This document shows positions 7,073-15,993 of a DNA stretch of 64,000 nt, piece after piece. The position numbers and the translations under genes were made by a program. Location: contig NZ_KV917378.1 of the NCBI RefSeq assembly GCF_002019735.1, positions 3,746,869-3,810,868 of the forward strand. The letters are read 5' to 3'. Each line of letters begins with the position of its first letter. Position 1 is the first letter of the stretch. The notes beneath the pieces were generated by a model, which saw nothing but the letters and a program-made list of their open reading frames with translations, had not been told where the DNA came from and made no database searches. This stretch comes from Salipaludibacillus agaradhaerens (lineage in GTDB: Bacteria > Bacillota > Bacilli > Bacillales > Salisediminibacteriaceae).

Positions 7073-7627
7073 ATGAAGCAACGGAAGATTGATGTCGTGT
7101 TACATCCAATACGCATGCAACTCATTCAAGCATTAATTAAAAAGCCTATGACAGTGCAGGAGTTACTTAACGACTTGCAAGGTGTGGCACAGGCAACGTT
7201 ATATCGTCACCTGAATTTATTGAAAGATCATCACATTATTCGCATAAAAGAAGAACGACAAGTGCGAGGAGCCGTTGAGAAAACGTATGAACTACTGGAG
7301 GGAGCAGCTATTATTTCTGCTGAGGAAGCAGAGACTATTACGAAAGAAGAGCATCAGCGTTATTTTTTAAGATATTTTGCAATGATTCTAAAGCAATTCG
7401 ACGATTATCTTGAGGGTGATGTCACCATGGAGCAAGATGGGTTTGGTTATACGCAAATAGAACTGGCATTGACGGATGAAGAGTTCCAGTCTTTTACGCT
7501 TGAATTTAGTGAGCTTTTAAAACGATATGGAAATAAGATGAATTCTCAAGCAAGAAAACGAACACTTTCAACAATTTTACTTCCTGAAAAAAAAGGTGGA
7601 GGGGAAAAAAATGACCGAAGTGATTGA
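7073..7627 (+). CDS. ArsR-type winged-helix transcriptional regulator
   Basis: The ATG at 7073 has GGAGGG 5 nt upstream and gives 184 aa; an upstream in-frame extension lies in the promoter and is rejected. The N-terminal winged helix has LHPIRMQLIQALIKKPMTVQ, then ELLNDLQGVAQATLYRHLNL, which is the recognition helix. A beta wing (RQVRGAVEKTYEL) and a C-terminal helical ligand or dimer domain follow. The gene opens a four-gene operon with a PLDc_N membrane protein, an ABC ATPase and its permease, with overlapping ends, so it probably controls that exporter. An inverted repeat over the promoter is a candidate binding site. The signal it senses is unknown. Confidence 0.85.
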   Translation: MKQRKIDVVLHPIRMQLIQALIKKPMTVQELLNDLQGVAQATLYRHLNLLKDHHIIRIKEERQVRGAVEKTYELLEGAAIISAEEAETITKEEHQRYFLRYFAMILKQFDDYLEGDVTMEQDGFGYTQIELALTDEEFQSFTLEFSELLKRYGNKMNSQARKRTLSTILLPEKKGGGEKNDRSD

Positions 7628-7823
7628 ATTTTTACACGAGATTAATTGGACATTATTTATTCCTATTATAGCCCTTCAATTTATTTTAGTGCTCATAGCT
7701 CTTATTGACTGTGCTAGGCAGGAAAAGACTAATGGACCAAAATGGTTGTGGGTACTTATTATTATAGCAGTCAATTTATTAGGGCCAATTTTATATTTTA
7801 TTTTTGGAAGGAGTCAAAACTAA
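7611..7823 (+). CDS. PLDc_N-type small membrane protein, 70 aa
   Basis: The start is ATG at 7611 behind GGAGGGG, overlapping the end of the regulator gene by 17 nt. There are two transmembrane helices (about residues 14-34 and 46-64). The intervening ALIDCARQEKTNGPKWLWVLI and final GPILYFIFGR match the phospholipase-D/cardiolipin-synthase N-terminal domain family, which is often found alone next to ABC transporter genes in bacilli. Its stop codon overlaps the ATG of the ATPase (TAATG), so the three genes are translationally coupled. It may be an accessory subunit of the transporter. There is no catalytic HKD motif. Confidence 0.85.
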   Translation: MTEVIEFLHEINWTLFIPIIALQFILVLIALIDCARQEKTNGPKWLWVLIIIAVNLLGPILYFIFGRSQN

Positions 7824-8728
7824 TGGGACTCATTGAGACGAAAAATTTAACGAAAAGATATAAAGGAGACGAAGCAGTTAAAAACATCTCATTAACTATT
7901 CAGGAAGGAGTGTGTACGGCACTTCTTGGGCCGAATGGCGCGGGGAAGACAACAACACTTAATTTACTTACAGGTTTAATTAAACCATCTAATGGTCACA
8001 TTTCTTTCCATCAGGACTATCCGGGAGACCGAAGAAAGTTTATTGGTTATCTTCCTCAATCTCCTCAGTTTTATAACTGGATGAGTGGAATAGAATTTGC
8101 TGTATTTGCAGCTGAATTAGCAGGTATGAATCGCTCTTTAGCTAAAAAAAGGGCTAATGAAATGATGGAACTCGTAGGTTTATTAGAAGTAAAACATAAG
8201 AAAATTGCTAGTTATTCCGGTGGGATGAAGCAGCGTTTAGGTATTGCTCAAGCGCTCGTTCACGAGCCGAAACTTATTATCTTGGATGAGCCGGTGTCTG
8301 CTTTGGATCCTATTGGTCGTAGAGACGTATTAGAACTAATGAGGCGACTTAAGTCACAGACATCAATTTTGTTCTCTACCCACGTGCTTCACGATGCAGA
8401 AGAGATATCTGATGATATTTATATTATGAAAGAAGGCGAAGTGGTGATAGGAGGTTCTCTAAAAGAATTGAAAAAGAAATATCAGCAACCGACTATCATC
8501 ATTGAAACAGAGAAAAATCATGACAGTTGGATGGAGAAGGTGAAAGATAACTCATGGATCGAAGGTGTTAAGCATCATAATGGCACGGTTACTCTAGAAG
8601 TTAAAAACGTGAATCAAGCGAGACAACAGCTGCTAAACGATCAAGACTTACATGACTTAAATATTGAGCGGTTTGAAGTCGTTAAAACATCATTAGAAGA
8701 CTTGTTTATGAAGGTGGCGATTAAATGA
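7823..8728 (+). CDS. ABC transporter ATP-binding protein
   Basis: The 301-aa ATPase starts at ATG 7823 with GGAAGGAG upstream. Walker A GPNGAGKTT is at residues 36-44, the Q-loop in GYLPQSPQFYNW, the signature YSGGMKQRLG at about 130, Walker B LIILDEPVSALDP at about 151, and the switch His in STHVLHDAEE. The C-terminal 80 residues form the extra domain usual in bacitracin/NatA-type exporters. It energises the permease encoded by the overlapping next gene (ATGA overlap), giving a type-2 exporter of the NosFY/YxlFG kind. The substrate cannot be deduced. Confidence 0.92.
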   Translation: MGLIETKNLTKRYKGDEAVKNISLTIQEGVCTALLGPNGAGKTTTLNLLTGLIKPSNGHISFHQDYPGDRRKFIGYLPQSPQFYNWMSGIEFAVFAAELAGMNRSLAKKRANEMMELVGLLEVKHKKIASYSGGMKQRLGIAQALVHEPKLIILDEPVSALDPIGRRDVLELMRRLKSQTSILFSTHVLHDAEEISDDIYIMKEGEVVIGGSLKELKKKYQQPTIIIETEKNHDSWMEKVKDNSWIEGVKHHNGTVTLEVKNVNQARQQLLNDQDLHDLNIERFEVVKTSLEDLFMKVAIK

Positions 8729-9513
8729 AGATATGGTGGGTATTATTTAAAAAAGAAATGTCAGAAGCGGCTAGAAATTTTAAATGGATGTGGCTGCCTA
8801 TCGTTTTTATTTTACTAGGTATTATGCAACCTGTCACATCTTATTATTTACCTGATATGTTAGAACAATTTGGGGACCTCCCAGAAGGGGCATTGCTTGA
8901 GATTCCTTTGCCGAGTGGTGCGGAAGTATTAGCGGGAACTTTTGGCCAATTCAGTCAGATCGGGCTGCTCGTCCTAGTCCTTGCTTTTATGGGAACCATC
9001 TCCAATGAAAAAAATATGGGAACACATGTTATGGTACTTGTTAAACCTGTGTCTTTCAGAAGTTACATTTTAGCTAAATGGTTACATATTTTAGTAATAG
9101 CATCGTGTTCATTTGCAGTTGGTTACATGGCTGCTATCTATTACACGTTTCATCTTATAGAACAAGTGCCTTTTTTAAATATCGTTTATGCTGGCCTTAT
9201 TTATTTTCTATGGTTAATCTTTCATTTGACACTGATGGTTAGTTTAAGTGCTTTAAGTAAAAGTACGGCTTTTGTAGCATTTATGACGCTTGCTACAGCG
9301 GCTGTTTTAACGCTATTAAGTTCATATATCCCAAATGCCATGCGGTGGTCACCTGGGATATTGACAACCCATAGTCAAGCGGTGTTACAATCAGGCACAC
9401 CTAATAGTTACTTTTGGTTGAGCATTATTATGACAGTATTAGTTACCGTTTTTCTTTTGATTGCTAGTACTCACCTCTTCAATAAAAAGGAATTAACTAA
9501 AAGTACCTCTTAA
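8725..9513 (+). CDS. ABC-2 type transporter permease
   Basis: A 262-aa integral membrane protein with six predicted helices: residues about 20-40, 85-110, 120-145, 150-175, 182-205 and 230-252. A large extracytoplasmic loop follows helix 1 (SYYLPDMLEQFGDLPEGALL). The motif TISNEKNMGTHVMVLVKPVS after helix 2 is typical of ABC-2 permeases in NosY/YxlG-like exporters. It overlaps the ATPase gene by four bases, and the terminator 60 bp downstream closes the operon. Confidence 0.9.
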   Translation: MKIWWVLFKKEMSEAARNFKWMWLPIVFILLGIMQPVTSYYLPDMLEQFGDLPEGALLEIPLPSGAEVLAGTFGQFSQIGLLVLVLAFMGTISNEKNMGTHVMVLVKPVSFRSYILAKWLHILVIASCSFAVGYMAAIYYTFHLIEQVPFLNIVYAGLIYFLWLIFHLTLMVSLSALSKSTAFVAFMTLATAAVLTLLSSYIPNAMRWSPGILTTHSQAVLQSGTPNSYFWLSIIMTVLVTVFLLIASTHLFNKKELTKSTS

Positions 9514-9574
9514 AAGAATGGAGGTCATAAATCATAATTGTTTGACATGCAATCAAATAGAGCATTATTAAGAA

Positions 9575-9618
9575 AATAACACAGTTCCTGTATATTAAGG
9601 AGCTCTGTTATTTTTTTG
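9575..9618 (+). terminator. Terminator of the ABC transporter operon
   Basis: A 15-bp imperfect stem runs from AATAACACAGTTCCT to AGGAGCTCTGTTATT with loop GTATATTA, followed by TTTTTT. Confidence 0.88.
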
Positions 9619-9867
9619 TGATGTCCTCTGCTCTTCATCAGCTTCCCCTTCTAATGTCTCTGTTTGAAAGGGCTGAATGGTGTCGTATTTTATGACTAAT
9701 TTCCCCTAATAATCACTCTTTAAAAACAGAATTTTTAAGGCAAAAGGGACATTGAGACGGAAGCTGTCTTGGTACCTATAAATATCAGATCGAATGAAAG
9801 TATAAATGTTGTTTATTTCATTTAACACTGGCTTTAGGCCGGCTTCCATCCACTTAATAGCGTCCGG
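9595..9867 (-). pseudogene. Possible decayed coding remnant
   Basis: On the minus strand one frame stays open for 90 codons except for a single TAG at 9706-9708. The upper part reads WMEAGLKPVLNEINNIYTFI then RSDIYRYQDSFRLNVPFALK and ILFLKSDY; after the stop comes GKLVIKYDTIQPFQTETLEG. The composition looks protein-like, but I do not recognise a family, and no start or ribosome site is visible. The 3' end runs into the ABC-operon terminator. The rest of the stretch 9620-10150 shows no other feature. Confidence 0.3.
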
Positions 9868-10153
9868 TCATTTGAACTTACGATCATATTAAAAATTTAC
9901 AGCTAAAGGGGCTAAGGCGGTTTGCCATTGGGAAATCCAGCGATAGGAAAAATGTAGTTAAGTTTACCGAATTTATGATTATAAATAACAACAAAGGAAA
10001 AAAAGCGACAACACGAGGCAAAAAATGGCGCATTTTCTTTCTTGACTAATTATTAAATTATAAGCATAATAAAAAATGCAATTTTCATAAAATTAAATCA
10101 TTTAATGTGTAATTCTAAAATGATAACGCTTTCTTTCACGAAGGGGAGGTACT

Positions 10154-10330
10154 ATGCTTTTTATTTTTACTGTTATCACCTTATTCAGCTTAGTTATAAC
10201 GTTTCGTTACCGTAAAGTGTTCTTCTTAGCCCTACCATTCCTAACAATTTTTATATATTTCCTTCATCAGATTATCCTTGTCCCAGCACCGTTCATGGAA
10301 ACTGTTAAGTTTATATTTAGTTTAAGGTAA
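10154..10330 (+). CDS. Small membrane protein, 58 aa
   Basis: ATG at 10154 has GGGGAGGT 5 nt upstream. The peptide begins MLFIFTVITLFSLVITF, has a basic FRYRKVF turn, then LALPFLTIFIYFLHQIILV and PAPFMETVKFIFSLR. This gives two membrane helices and an amphipathic tail. No family is recognised. It stands 130 bp before the DUF4212/symporter pair on the same strand. An imperfect cre-like sequence (TGATAACGCTTTCT, two mismatches) lies about 30 bp upstream. It could belong to the symporter transcription unit, although a gap of about 130 bp separates them. Confidence 0.55.
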   Translation: MLFIFTVITLFSLVITFRYRKVFFLALPFLTIFIYFLHQIILVPAPFMETVKFIFSLR

Positions 10331-10462
10331 AAGAAGAGTAGATACGGAGGAGGTATGTAACCGTGAGTGTGCGAGGACTGAGAGAATGTACTATTGGAAT
10401 GGTAGAAAAGAGTAAGTAAAACCAAAAATGATTAACTCATTGATCTTTGTGGAGGTGACCAA

Positions 10463-10765
10463 GTGAAGAAAATGGACCGGAAACTAGCAAATCGTTATTT
10501 TAAAGAACGAACACGTTATATGAGCTTCTATTTTATCGTTTGGTTCGTCGTTTCTTATGGTGTGGTTATATTTGCTGAGCCATTGAGTCATTTCTCGATC
10601 AACGGATATCCTTTTCATTATTTTATGGGGGCACAGGGATCCATTGTCACGTTCATTGTTTTACTGTTTATTAATGCCTCAGTAAGCGATGCTATCGATA
10701 AGAAATTTGGTATTTTGAAAAATGATAATAAAAGGTTAAATAAAGAAAAGGCGATTAATAACTGA
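10463..10765 (+). CDS. DUF4212 small subunit of sodium/solute symporter
   Basis: The GTG start at 10463 follows GGAGGTG, giving 100 aa with two transmembrane helices (about 21-40 and 56-76). The motif YFIVWFVVSYGVVIFAEPLS, then FHYFMGAQGSIVTFIVLLFI and DAIDKKFGI, is diagnostic of DUF4212 proteins, which occur next to SSS-family symporters of the VC_2705 type. It is followed 115 bp downstream by such a symporter gene. The pair probably forms a two-subunit Na+-coupled monocarboxylate (acetate-like) transporter. Confidence 0.88.
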   Translation: MKKMDRKLANRYFKERTRYMSFYFIVWFVVSYGVVIFAEPLSHFSINGYPFHYFMGAQGSIVTFIVLLFINASVSDAIDKKFGILKNDNKRLNKEKAINN

Positions 10766-10880
10766 ACTGTTGTGTTTACAAAGAATAAATAGAACTCCTC
10801 GAACAATGTGCTTTTAATTTGTTTTTTATAATTTAAAAAAGATATTAATCAATTGCTGAGCGGAAGAGAGAAGGAGGGGT

Positions 10881-12557
10881 ATGTTGGATACACAGTTTTT
10901 AGTTTCATTATCGGTTATTATGGCATCCTTTGCCATATACATTGGAATCGCTATATATAATAAAGCACGCGCTACATCGGATTTTTATGTAGCTGGAAGG
11001 GGAGTCCCAGCAGTCTTTAATGGTATGGCTATTGGGGCAGATTGGATGAGTGCTGCTTCCTTTATTGGGATGGCTGGCACGATCATGCTGCTTGGATATG
11101 ATGGGCTCGCGTACATCATGGGATGGACTGGTGGCTATTTGCTGCTCACTTTTTTACTTGCTCCCCAGCTACGTAAGTACGGACGTTATACCGTTCCTGA
11201 ATTTATTGGTGACCGGTATGAAAGTCATTGGGCACGTTTTATTGCTGCCGTGTGTACGATTATTATTAGTTTCACTTATTCAATTGGGCAGTTGTCCGGC
11301 TCTGGTGTGGTTATCGGAAGATTGTTTGAGATCGATGCTAAATTTGGCACGATGATCGGAGTCGTACTCATTGCTTTTTATGCTGCATTTGGAGGGATGA
11401 AAGGGATCACATGGACACAGGTAGCTCAATATATTATCTTAATTACTGCTTATTTAATTCCAGTTATCTTCATGTCACTTCAATTAACCGGTAATCCCAT
11501 GCCGTGGATTTCATATGGTGAGATTATTGGGAAAATGGGGGAACTTGATCGAGAACTTGGGATCTCAGAATACTTTGCCCCATTTACTAACGATACAAAA
11601 TGGCAGTTCATCGCACTCATGTTTACACTGATGGCTGGAACTGCAGGTTTACCGCATGTTATCGTTCGCTTCTATACAGTTTCTTCTATGAAAGCAGCGC
11701 GATGGTCAGGGGCTTGGGCCTTACTGTTTATTGGCTTGTTGTATTTATCGGCACCTGCCTACGCGGCATTCTCTCGTTTTATTCTAATGACAAATGTTGC
11801 AGGTAGTAAGATTACAGAGCTTCCTGAGTGGACACAACCGTGGATTGATACGGGAAGGCTGCAGCTGGCGGATGAAAATGGGGATGGGATTCTGCAATGG
11901 AATGAATTGATCATATCAAATGATATCGTCGTCATGGCCACGCCAGAAATCGCTAATCTTGGGGTATTTGTTATCGGACTCGTTGCTGCTGGTGCAATGG
12001 CAGCTGCCTTGTCAACAGCTGGTGGACTGATGATTGCTATCTCCTCCTCTTTCGCGCATGATATCTATTACCGCGTATGGAAGCCGGAAGCGACAGAACA
12101 AACGCGGTTAAAAGTCGCCCGTTGGTCCATCGCCACTGCCACTTTGTTAGCTGGGGTGATCGCTTTAGATCCACCTGGGGCGATCACACAAATCGTCGCA
12201 TGGGCGTTCGCTCTTGCCACAGGGACATTTTTCCCAGCGCTTGTTCTCGGTGTTTGGTGGAAACGTTCTAATACCAAAGGGGTTATTGCTGGTTTGCTGG
12301 TCGGATTAATTACCACACTTAGTTATATTTTTGCTGCTAAGTATGGCGGTTTTACGATTCTTGGGATTATAGATACAGGGGCAGGTGTCTTTGGTGCAGC
12401 TGCTGCATTTTTAACAAATATCATTGTCTCGCTGGCTACGGATGAGCCTTCGCAAAAAATTCAAGAAGAGGTAATTGACCTTCGTTACCCTGAACAAATG
12501 GTTTATAAGGATGGTGAGGTATGGCTGGTGGATGATCATAAAAAGACATCTCACTGA
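10881..12557 (+). CDS. Sodium:solute symporter (SSS family, acetate-symporter-like)
   Basis: A 558-aa membrane protein with about 13 helices; ATG at 10881 behind AAGGAGGGG. It has the SSS signatures FYVAGRGVPAVFNGMAIGAD near the N-terminus, AFYAAFGGMKGITWTQVAQY in the middle, and GLVAAGAMAAALSTAGGLMI in helix 8. Residues such as DENGDGILQWNEL in a loop form an EF-hand-like segment seen in VC_2705-type symporters. With the adjacent DUF4212 protein this indicates Na+-coupled uptake of acetate or a related short carboxylate. The exact substrate is not provable here. No terminator is obvious after the stop. Confidence 0.88.
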   Translation: MLDTQFLVSLSVIMASFAIYIGIAIYNKARATSDFYVAGRGVPAVFNGMAIGADWMSAASFIGMAGTIMLLGYDGLAYIMGWTGGYLLLTFLLAPQLRKYGRYTVPEFIGDRYESHWARFIAAVCTIIISFTYSIGQLSGSGVVIGRLFEIDAKFGTMIGVVLIAFYAAFGGMKGITWTQVAQYIILITAYLIPVIFMSLQLTGNPMPWISYGEIIGKMGELDRELGISEYFAPFTNDTKWQFIALMFTLMAGTAGLPHVIVRFYTVSSMKAARWSGAWALLFIGLLYLSAPAYAAFSRFILMTNVAGSKITELPEWTQPWIDTGRLQLADENGDGILQWNELIISNDIVVMATPEIANLGVFVIGLVAAGAMAAALSTAGGLMIAISSSFAHDIYYRVWKPEATEQTRLKVARWSIATATLLAGVIALDPPGAITQIVAWAFALATGTFFPALVLGVWWKRSNTKGVIAGLLVGLITTLSYIFAAKYGGFTILGIIDTGAGVFGAAAAFLTNIIVSLATDEPSQKIQEEVIDLRYPEQMVYKDGEVWLVDDHKKTSH

Positions 12558-12743
12558 GAAAGTGCTAGAAGCTGTATCATCCTCTTTTATTTTAATTTAA
12601 GAAGGAATTGACAGCTTCATATAAATAAGTGGGTTGATTTCATAATGATGTTTTCAAAGCAAAAACAAGAATCGATACATTTCATTCAAAAGGCGGATGG
12701 TTAAACGAATCTTCAATCCAAAGGCAGTTTTCTTATTTTTCTT

Positions 12744-12828
12744 TTGATTGGTCGTTGAGTCAATCAGGAGATTAGCGTCCGTTAGCTTTCTTCTCTAGCC
12801 AGGAGTTTTACGGACGCTTATCTGTGAT
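12744..12828 (-). repeat. Family A intergenic repeat, copy 1 (minus, truncated)
   Basis: Read on the minus strand it begins ATCACAGATAAGCGTCCG and includes GCTAACGGACGCTAAT and CTGATTGACTCAA, matching the other copies. The AAAATAGA hairpin centre is degenerate here, and the last 40 bp of long copies are absent. It lies in the gap between the symporter and fixA genes. It is the only copy in this orientation in the window. Confidence 0.8.
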
Positions 12829-12910
12829 ATGGCTTTATAAAAAGAGGCGGAACGCCACCTCTTGGATCGGGGGGCCGCTCTTATCGGTTGGGGGTGGGCA
12901 GGTTAAGTAC

Positions 12911-13400
12911 TCGGTCTGGGACATAGACGGAAAAAATCCCCTTAAATAGTTTTTAGCCATGATGATAGCTTAAATAGACGGAGAAATTCCGCTAATGATC
13001 CGGCAAATCTGAGGAATGGAGCGTTTTTCTTTAGATAATCGGAAAAATTCCGCCTATATTCACAAAAATGGGCTCTCTCCTGCATCTAACCGAAAAATAT
13101 CCGCTTATTTTACTTTCGCTAATGACGCGATTATTGACAAAACTTTTTATCTACAGGTAAAGAGATAAATTAGTTTATAAAAAAGGTGCCTAAATGCGTT
13201 TTTTATAAATAACAAGCCTGTTGTATTAGGGTTTCACGTTGTCTTTTTTGTCACTAATGTTCATTAAAGTTAGTTATGGAAAGAAAAAGACCTTTATAAT
13301 GAGTCAGATGGTAACCCGTCGAAATCCATCTTTAACCTGTTACTTCTTTTTTGGTTCTACGCCTCTAGAATCATTAAAACTGAAAATAGCTCATAATATT
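12911..13400. repeat. Family B long non-coding repeat, copy 1
   Basis: About 490 bp align along their whole length with 38923-39400. The first 200 bp contain four spaced units, each with a CGGA...TCCG dyad (for example near 12938, 12977, 13040 and 13090). The rest includes shared blocks such as GGTTTCACGTTGTCTTTT, ACTAATGTTCATTAAAGT and ATCCATCTTTAACC. No credible ORF spans either copy. Both sit in large intergenic gaps in the same orientation. Confidence 0.8.
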
Positions 13401-13543
13401 TTTGGAAAGGACAGTATAGATGGTTATTGACGAATTTTAAAAATAGGTTGTTACTTTAAACTATTTTTGATATAAATAAACTAAAGAAATCGCTTTCAAA
13501 CCTTTCTGTTTAGTAAGTTTATAAAATTTCTTTTAACGGATTA

Positions 13544-13583
13544 CATCACCTTTTTATGTAACACTGGCAGTATTAAGGTGATG
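13544..13583. repeat. Inverted repeat, 9-bp arms
   Basis: CATCACCTT pairs perfectly with AAGGTGATG across a 22-nt loop. There is no T-run, so it is not a standard terminator. It lies in the 1.5-kb gap before fixA, just right of family B copy 1. Confidence 0.5.
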
Positions 13584-13851
13584 AAATGTTCTTACAGTTA
13601 TGATTCCACGCGTGCATTCAACTAGTCGTCATTTCCTCTTAGAGATAGGCACACAGCAAGCTTATTTATCCTTAACTCACCACATTTAACTATCGTGTTC
13701 ATCTTCATCAACTCAGTTTTTTTACTTGTTACTATTTTAATGAGGGTTAATCATTCTCCTACTTGCATAATAGTGATAAGATAAAGCATTTATTTCGAAA
13801 TAGCGCTTGAAAGGATTTCTTAATAGTTTAGTAATGAAGGGGGGACGTAAC

Positions 13852-13907
13852 ATAACTGGATAGATTAATGACAGCCTTTTATAAGCGTGCTGTGATAACC
13901 CAGTTAT
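13852..13907. other. Nested stem-loop in the fixA upstream region
   Basis: Outer arms ATAACTGG/CCAGTTAT and inner arms ACAGC/GCTGT nest with a short loop, about 215 bp before fixA. It may be a leader RNA structure or an operator. Apart from repeats and these hairpins, I see nothing else in 13400-14120. Confidence 0.4.
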
Positions 13908-14122
13908 AGGGGAAGTCATACACTTTTAATAATGGCGGTAAAAATAGCACTATCGTGATGCCATCTTCATTTAGAACGGCATTGTTCGTGAAACTTTGAA
14001 CAAATGATTGGTAACATCCTTACCGGTGTAGAGACTATGAAACTGTGAATCGGAAGTCCTGTTTAATTAAGAGGGTTTGATATTTGATTCGTAAAATATT
14101 GGTGAAAAGAGGGGGGAATGTC

Positions 14123-14953
14123 ATGAATGTTCTAGTTTGTATTAAGCAAGTTCCGGATACGAAGATCATTAAAGTAAACCCGAAGACGAATACACTTGAC
14201 CGCTCCAGTGCACCGGCTATATTAAATCCGTATGATGCCCATGCAGTGGAGGAAGCAGTGCGTCTTACAGAACAACATGGTGGGAAAGTCATCGTGCTAT
14301 CGATGGGACCACCCCAAGCGAGAATAGCTATTAAGAAATGTATCGAAATAGGGGCTGATGAAGGCTATTTAATTTCCGACCGGCGATTTGCTGGGGCAGA
14401 TACGCTTGCTACAAGTTATGCGCTTTATAAAGCAATTGAAAAGTTAATTAAGGAAGAAGGCATTGATCTCGTATTATGTGGTAAACATGCGATTGATGGT
14501 GATACAGGGCAAGTGGGGCCTGGTATTGCTCGCCGTATGGAAATTCCACCATTAACAAATGTCATACGTGTGGAGAAAGTGGACACTGATGAAGGAAGCA
14601 TTATCGTTCATCGTAAAATTGAAAATGGTTATGAACGTATTCAATCAACGCTACCGTGTCTACTTACTGTAGAAAAAGAAATTAATGAAGTCGCTTATTC
14701 ACCACTTCCTAACATGATTAAAGCTGCTAGGTATGAACCAATAGTATGGACAGTTGATGACTTGAATGATGTGGATGTCAAGCAGTTAGGGTTAAAAGGG
14801 TCTCCTACAATTGTTGGGAAAATGTGGCCGCCGGAAAAAAGCTCAGGTGCGGACATGATCGGAGGAACAGTTGAAGAACAAGTTGAGCAATTACTGACAA
14901 TCACTCTTGAAAAAAGAGAATTATTCAGTGTGAAAGGAGGGGAGACAACATGA
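14123..14953 (+). CDS. fixA: Electron transfer flavoprotein beta subunit FixA
   Basis: 276 aa from ATG 14123, with GGGGGGAA upstream; the earlier in-frame start would add 13 residues without a good ribosome site. ETF-beta fold: MNVLVCIKQVPDTK at the N-terminus, NPYDAHAVEEAVRL, the flavin-contact run VIVLSMGPPQARIAI, and RRFAGADTLATS, then GKHAIDGDTGQVGPGIARRM. GPPQA plus FAGADT resembles the bifurcating ETF group (FixAB/EtfAB), in which the beta-subunit FAD splits NADH electrons. It is first in a fixABCX operon overlapping fixB by four bases. FixAB would receive electrons from NADH and deliver them to FixC/quinone and to ferredoxin or flavodoxin through FixX. Confidence 0.93.
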   Translation: MNVLVCIKQVPDTKIIKVNPKTNTLDRSSAPAILNPYDAHAVEEAVRLTEQHGGKVIVLSMGPPQARIAIKKCIEIGADEGYLISDRRFAGADTLATSYALYKAIEKLIKEEGIDLVLCGKHAIDGDTGQVGPGIARRMEIPPLTNVIRVEKVDTDEGSIIVHRKIENGYERIQSTLPCLLTVEKEINEVAYSPLPNMIKAARYEPIVWTVDDLNDVDVKQLGLKGSPTIVGKMWPPEKSSGADMIGGTVEEQVEQLLTITLEKRELFSVKGGETT

Positions 14954-15993
14954 ATCTTGAGGATTATAAGGACGTATGGGTGTTCATTGAACAACAGGAC
15001 AGTCACATTATTGATGTAGGATTAGAATTGCTTGGAGCTGGAAGGGAGCTAGCTGATAAACTTGACGTTAAATTGTGTGGTTTTATATTAGGTGATCACG
15101 TGACTGAAGCGGCAGAAAGCTTATATGCATACGGTGCAGACAAAGTGTATGTGATTGAGGATCCTATTTTAAAAGACTATCGTACAGAAACATATATGAA
15201 AGCAACAGGAGATTTAGTTAGAAAATACAAACCTGAAATTATCCTTTATGGGGCAACAGCCAATGGGAAAGACCTTGCCAGTGCAGTAGCTACAGAAGTG
15301 ATGACGGGGCTTACAGCCGATACGACGTTATTGGATATTAATGTTGAGAAGCGCTTATTTGAAGCGAGCAGGCCAGCATTTGGCGGCAATATTATGGCCA
15401 CTATTCTCTGTAAAAAACATCGTCCGCAAATGGCGACTGTTAGGCCAAAAGTTATGAAAAAACCAGACCCTGATTGGCATAGAGAAGGGACTCTTGAACT
15501 GGTTTCCGAAGCTATTTCTTTAAAAGAGGACACTCTCCGGACCAAGGTTATTGAAATTGTTAGGGAGGCTAAAAAGGCAGTTAATTTAGAGGAAGCAGAT
15601 GTTATCGTTGCAGCAGGTAAAGGGATTAAAGACGAAAAAGGGTTCCAGATGGTTAAAGAATTAGCTGATGCTTTAGGTGCTTCCGTAGGTGCGAGTAGAG
15701 ATATTGTTGAAGCGGGTCTTTGTGGACATGATCATCAAGTTGGTCAAACGGGCTTAACCGTTACACCTAAACTGTATATTGCTATAGGTATCTCTGGGGC
15801 CGTTCAACATATTGTAGGTATGCAGAATTCAGACTTAATAATCGCCATTAATAACGATCCTGACGCTGCTATTTTTAATGCTGCACATGTTGGTGTCGTA
15901 GCTGATGCATTTGAAATCGTGCCTATGCTAACACAGGCCTTTCGAACTCAGTTAGCAGGAGAAGAAGCAGGGGGAGTGACAGCTGATGTCTGA
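14950..15993 (+). CDS. fixB: Electron transfer flavoprotein alpha subunit FixB
   Basis: 347 aa, with GGAGGGG before the ATG. The N-terminal ETF domain (WVFIEQQDSHIIDVGLELLG) is followed by a C-terminal FAD domain with VGASRDIVEAGLCGHDHQVG, QTGLTVTPKLYIAIGISGAV, QHIVGM and the adenine-site NNDPDAAIFNAAHVGVVAD. It has no N-terminal ferredoxin extension, unlike some clostridial EtfA. It pairs with FixA and shares overlaps on both sides (ATGA with fixA, 8 bp with fixC). It acts in the cytoplasm, docking to the membrane-bound FixC. Confidence 0.93.
   Translation: MNLEDYKDVWVFIEQQDSHIIDVGLELLGAGRELADKLDVKLCGFILGDHVTEAAESLYAYGADKVYVIEDPILKDYRTETYMKATGDLVRKYKPEIILYGATANGKDLASAVATEVMTGLTADTTLLDINVEKRLFEASRPAFGGNIMATILCKKHRPQMATVRPKVMKKPDPDWHREGTLELVSEAISLKEDTLRTKVIEIVREAKKAVNLEEADVIVAAGKGIKDEKGFQMVKELADALGASVGASRDIVEAGLCGHDHQVGQTGLTVTPKLYIAIGISGAVQHIVGMQNSDLIIAINNDPDAAIFNAAHVGVVADAFEIVPMLTQAFRTQLAGEEAGGVTADV

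Noticed and set aside
13239-13430. Plus-strand 63-aa ORF
   Set aside because: It lies within family B repeat copy 1; the second copy does not preserve the frame.
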